A stretch of 7,112 bases of DNA from Planococcus sp. (in: firmicutes) (GTDB lineage Bacteria > Bacillota > Bacilli > Bacillales_A > Planococcaceae). The notes under the pieces were generated by a model that made no database searches, was not told the DNA's origin, and worked only from the letters and a program-made list of their open reading frames with translations. Where the stretch lies: assembly GCA_030147455.1 (NCBI GenBank), contig JASKZU010000033.1, positions 1 to 7,112 on the forward strand, read 5' to 3'. The position numbers and the translations under genes are program-made. Positions 5,541 to 7,112 of the stretch are shown here, in pieces; positions within the stretch are counted from its first letter, which is position 1; the number at the start of each line of letters is the position of its first letter.

Positions 5541-5565
5541 ATAAAAACTCCCCCGAAGGAGAGTT
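5541..5565 (-). terminator. Rho-independent terminator after aroA, overlapping its stop codon
   Basis: On the minus strand AACUCUCC (5565-5558) pairs with GGGGAGUU (5553-5546), with one G-U pair. The stem closes on a UUCG tetraloop flanked by C and G, the most stable tetraloop type. The T run continues to 5543 and is followed by an A/T-rich tail. The first two bases of the stem are the last two bases of the aroA TAA stop codon. This separates the tyrA-aroA block from ypiA. Confidence 0.88.
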
Positions 5566-6847
5566 AGTTTGCAAGTGTATCCAAGTGTTCAAAAAAGTTC
5601 GGGTAAGAGATAGAAATGCAGCCCGGATCGTCAATGGAGACCGGCCCGTCGGTAATAAGAGATGCTACAGCAGCCATCATGCCGAGGCGGTGGTCGCCGT
5701 AGCTCTTCAGCTGTGCACCTTTTAGTTTGGTAGGCCCCTGAATGACCATTCCGTCTTCAGTCGCTTCGATATCGGCTCCAAGTTTCTTTAGTTCAGTGAC
5801 CACTGCCTGGATGCGGTCTGTTTCTTTGACGCGCAGTTCTTCTGCATCGCGGATAACGGTTGTCCCATGTGCTTGCGTTGCAACAAGTGCGATAAGTGGA
5901 ATTTCATCGATCAGGCGCGGAATCAGTGCTCCGCCGATTTCCGTACTTGTCAGCTGCGCGCTGCGAATTTGAATATCCGCGCTCGGTTCGCCGTCCGTCT
6001 GCTGGTTGGACAAATGAATGTCCGCTCCCATCGACTCGAACGCATCCAATACGCCGGTCCGCGTCGGATTAATGCCGACGTGTTGAAGTTTGATGTCGCT
6101 GCCTTCCGCTATAAGGGCGGCGCCAATAAGAAATGCAGCTGATGAGATATCTCCCGGCACGTTCACATGCGTCGCGTAAAGCGGTTGTCCGCCTGCAAGT
6201 GAAATTACGTCTTCTTCGCGGTGGATATCAGCGCCGAAATGCTTGAGCATGATTTCCGTATGGTCACGCGAAGCGACCGGTTCATGCACCGTCGTCGTCC
6301 CTTCTGCCGAAAGGCCGGCTAACAACACGGCGGACTTCACTTGCGCGCTTGCAACCGGCATCGTGTAATCGATGGCTTGGAGTTCTGCGCCTGATACCGC
6401 TAAAGGCGTAAAGTGGCCGTTCGCACGCCCACGGATATCTGCTCCCATAAGACGCAGCGGTTCGACGATTCGCTTCATCGGACGGCGTGCAATCGACTCG
6501 TCTCCTGCCATAACGGAATGAAACGGCGCGCCTGCCAATAAACCGAGCATTAAACGGGTTGTCGTTCCGGAATTCCCTGTATCCAGCACTGCTTCCGGTT
6601 CTTTCCACGCTTGCCTGCCGCCGCTTTGAATGGTGACTTGTTCTCCGTTAATGTCAATGTCGATGCCGAGCGACCGGAAGCAGCTGATCGTGCTCAAGCA
6701 GTCGTCTCCCATTAAAAATCCGTCAACGGTCGTTGTGCCTTCTGCAAGTGCACCGAACATGACCGCACGGTGGGAAATGGATTTGTCTCCCGGCACCTTA
6801 ACGCTTCCGGACAATGCCGGTTTTTCATAGCGGATCGATTTGGTCAT
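5564..6847 (-). CDS. aroA: 3-phosphoshikimate 1-carboxyvinyltransferase (EPSP synthase)
   Basis: This enzyme joins shikimate 3-phosphate and phosphoenolpyruvate to EPSP, the sixth step of the shikimate pathway; Bacillus workers name the gene aroE. With the ATG at 6847 it has 427 residues, the usual length. Signature residues in order: GDKSISHR (20-27, PEP/S3P lysine and arginine), GNSGTTTR (91-98), SAQVK (167-171), RDHTE (194-198), NPTRTG (260-265), the catalytic aspartate in LIDEIP (D314), KETDR (341-345) and GDHRLG (384-389). RDHTE, SAQVK and NPTRTG are motifs given for class II EPSP synthases, although the glycine of NSGTT is kept. Earlier in-frame starts (TTG 6865, ATG 6856) overlap or abut the AAAGGA ribosome binding site at 6862-6857, whereas the 6847 ATG sits 9 bases from it. 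It lies 14 bases after tyrA and is presumably cotranscribed with it. Confidence 0.97.
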   Translation of the reverse strand: MTKSIRYEKPALSGSVKVPGDKSISHRAVMFGALAEGTTTVDGFLMGDDCLSTISCFRSLGIDIDINGEQVTIQSGGRQAWKEPEAVLDTGNSGTTTRLMLGLLAGAPFHSVMAGDESIARRPMKRIVEPLRLMGADIRGRANGHFTPLAVSGAELQAIDYTMPVASAQVKSAVLLAGLSAEGTTTVHEPVASRDHTEIMLKHFGADIHREEDVISLAGGQPLYATHVNVPGDISSAAFLIGAALIAEGSDIKLQHVGINPTRTGVLDAFESMGADIHLSNQQTDGEPSADIQIRSAQLTSTEIGGALIPRLIDEIPLIALVATQAHGTTVIRDAEELRVKETDRIQAVVTELKKLGADIEATEDGMVIQGPTKLKGAQLKSYGDHRLGMMAAVASLITDGPVSIDDPGCISISYPNFFEHLDTLAN

Positions 6848-6856
6848 AGCCTTCAT

Positions 6857-6862
6857 TCCTTT
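6857..6862 (-). promoter_or_regulatory. Ribosome binding site that decides the aroA start
   Basis: AAAGGA on the minus strand begins at the last base of the tyrA TGA stop codon. It is 9 bases from the ATG at 6847, and directly abuts the ATG at 6856. This favours 6847 as the true aroA start and indicates translational coupling of aroA to tyrA. Confidence 0.65.
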
Positions 6863-7112
6863 CAAGAAATATACGTATCGTACGCCGTTTGACCGGAAAA
6901 CACACGCTGTGCGTTTTCACGGTCTTCGGCTGTTTGAAAACTGATAACGAGAATTCCAAATACATCTTCGCGCGTCTCCAAAATCCTTAGGTTGACAATG
7001 CTGATTTCCGCCTCTGCCAAATATCCTGTCAGTTCTGAAATGATTCCCGGAACATCCGGAATGTCAATATACAAATCAAATACCGAGTAAAGGGCACCGT
7101 GTCCGGCAATTG
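6862..7112 (-). CDS. tyrA: Prephenate dehydrogenase, C-terminal ACT domain (cut by window edge)
   Basis: Only the last 82 codons and the TGA stop are present; the frame is open through base 7112. The visible part is an ACT regulatory domain: YSVFDLYIDIPDVPGIISE, then LTGYLAEAEISIVNLRILETRED, then VFGILVISFQTAEDRENAQRVF. This is the pattern found at the C-terminus of Bacillus TyrA, where ACT domains serve feedback control by aromatic amino acids. The NAD-binding and catalytic domains would lie beyond the window. The identification rests on the ACT sequence and on the position directly before aroA, as in B. subtilis tyrA-aroE. The enzyme converts prephenate to 4-hydroxyphenylpyruvate in tyrosine synthesis. 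An isolated ACT-domain protein is a less likely alternative. Confidence 0.88.
   Translation of the reverse strand, partial: IAGHGALYSVFDLYIDIPDVPGIISELTGYLAEAEISIVNLRILETREDVFGILVISFQTAEDRENAQRVFSGQTAYDTYIS

Noticed and set aside
6848..6865. Earlier aroA starts (TTG at 6865, ATG at 6856)
   Set aside because: They overlap or directly abut the AAAGGA ribosome binding site and the tyrA stop; the ATG at 6847 has proper spacing.
1..7112. Mobile element, CRISPR array, tRNA/rRNA gene or defence-type system
   Set aside because: Almost the whole window is accounted for by core genes in a known order. No transposase, repeat-spacer pattern, cloverleaf or unusual composition was seen.

Overview
The window is an ordinary-looking stretch of the core chromosome of a low-to-mid GC Gram-positive bacterium of the order Bacillales. 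All ten genes lie on the minus strand, so the biological reading direction is from base 7112 down to base 1. Gene order and protein sequences follow the Bacillus subtilis tyrA-aroE(aroA)-ypiA-ypiB-ypiF-qcrA-qcrB-qcrC-ypjA neighbourhood. A YugP-like zinc peptidase gene follows ypjA, where I recall B. subtilis having ypjB. Together with the acidic exposed cytochrome domain, this suggests a non-Bacillus member such as Planococcaceae (Planococcus-like). That placement is an inference from memory of the families, not a search result.

Layout in reading order. (1) Aromatic amino acid block: the 3' end of tyrA (ACT domain; cut by the window edge at 7112) and aroA (EPSP synthase), 14 bases apart, closed by a UUCG-loop intrinsic terminator that begins inside the aroA stop codon. 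(2) ypiA (TPR protein), ypiB/reoY (UPF0302 plus IDEAL domain) and ypiF (DUF2487), spaced 15 and 7 bases apart as one transcription unit, with a possible extended -10 promoter just after the aroA terminator. (3) The menaquinol:cytochrome c reductase (bc complex) operon qcrA-qcrB-qcrC, preceded by a clear sigma-A type promoter (TTGACC-17-TATCAT), a ResD-like TTTGTGAAC box and two small palindromes, and closed by a strong terminator with a GAAA loop. (4) ypjA (DUF1405 membrane protein), which starts only a few bases after that terminator, and the first 95 codons of a YugP-like membrane zinc metallopeptidase that runs off the window at base 1.

How it works together: QcrA (Rieske FeS), QcrB (cytochrome b with an extra covalent-heme cysteine) and QcrC (subunit IV fused to a cytochrome c domain) form the quinol-oxidising complex of the aerobic chain. 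TyrA and AroA belong to the chorismate/tyrosine pathway, which also supplies the precursor for menaquinone. In Listeria the YpiB homologue ReoY controls ClpCP-dependent turnover of MurA, a structural relative of AroA. I see no mobile element, CRISPR array, tRNA, rRNA or defence-like system, and no gene on the plus strand. The items worth a second look are regulatory details and residue-level features of the bc complex.
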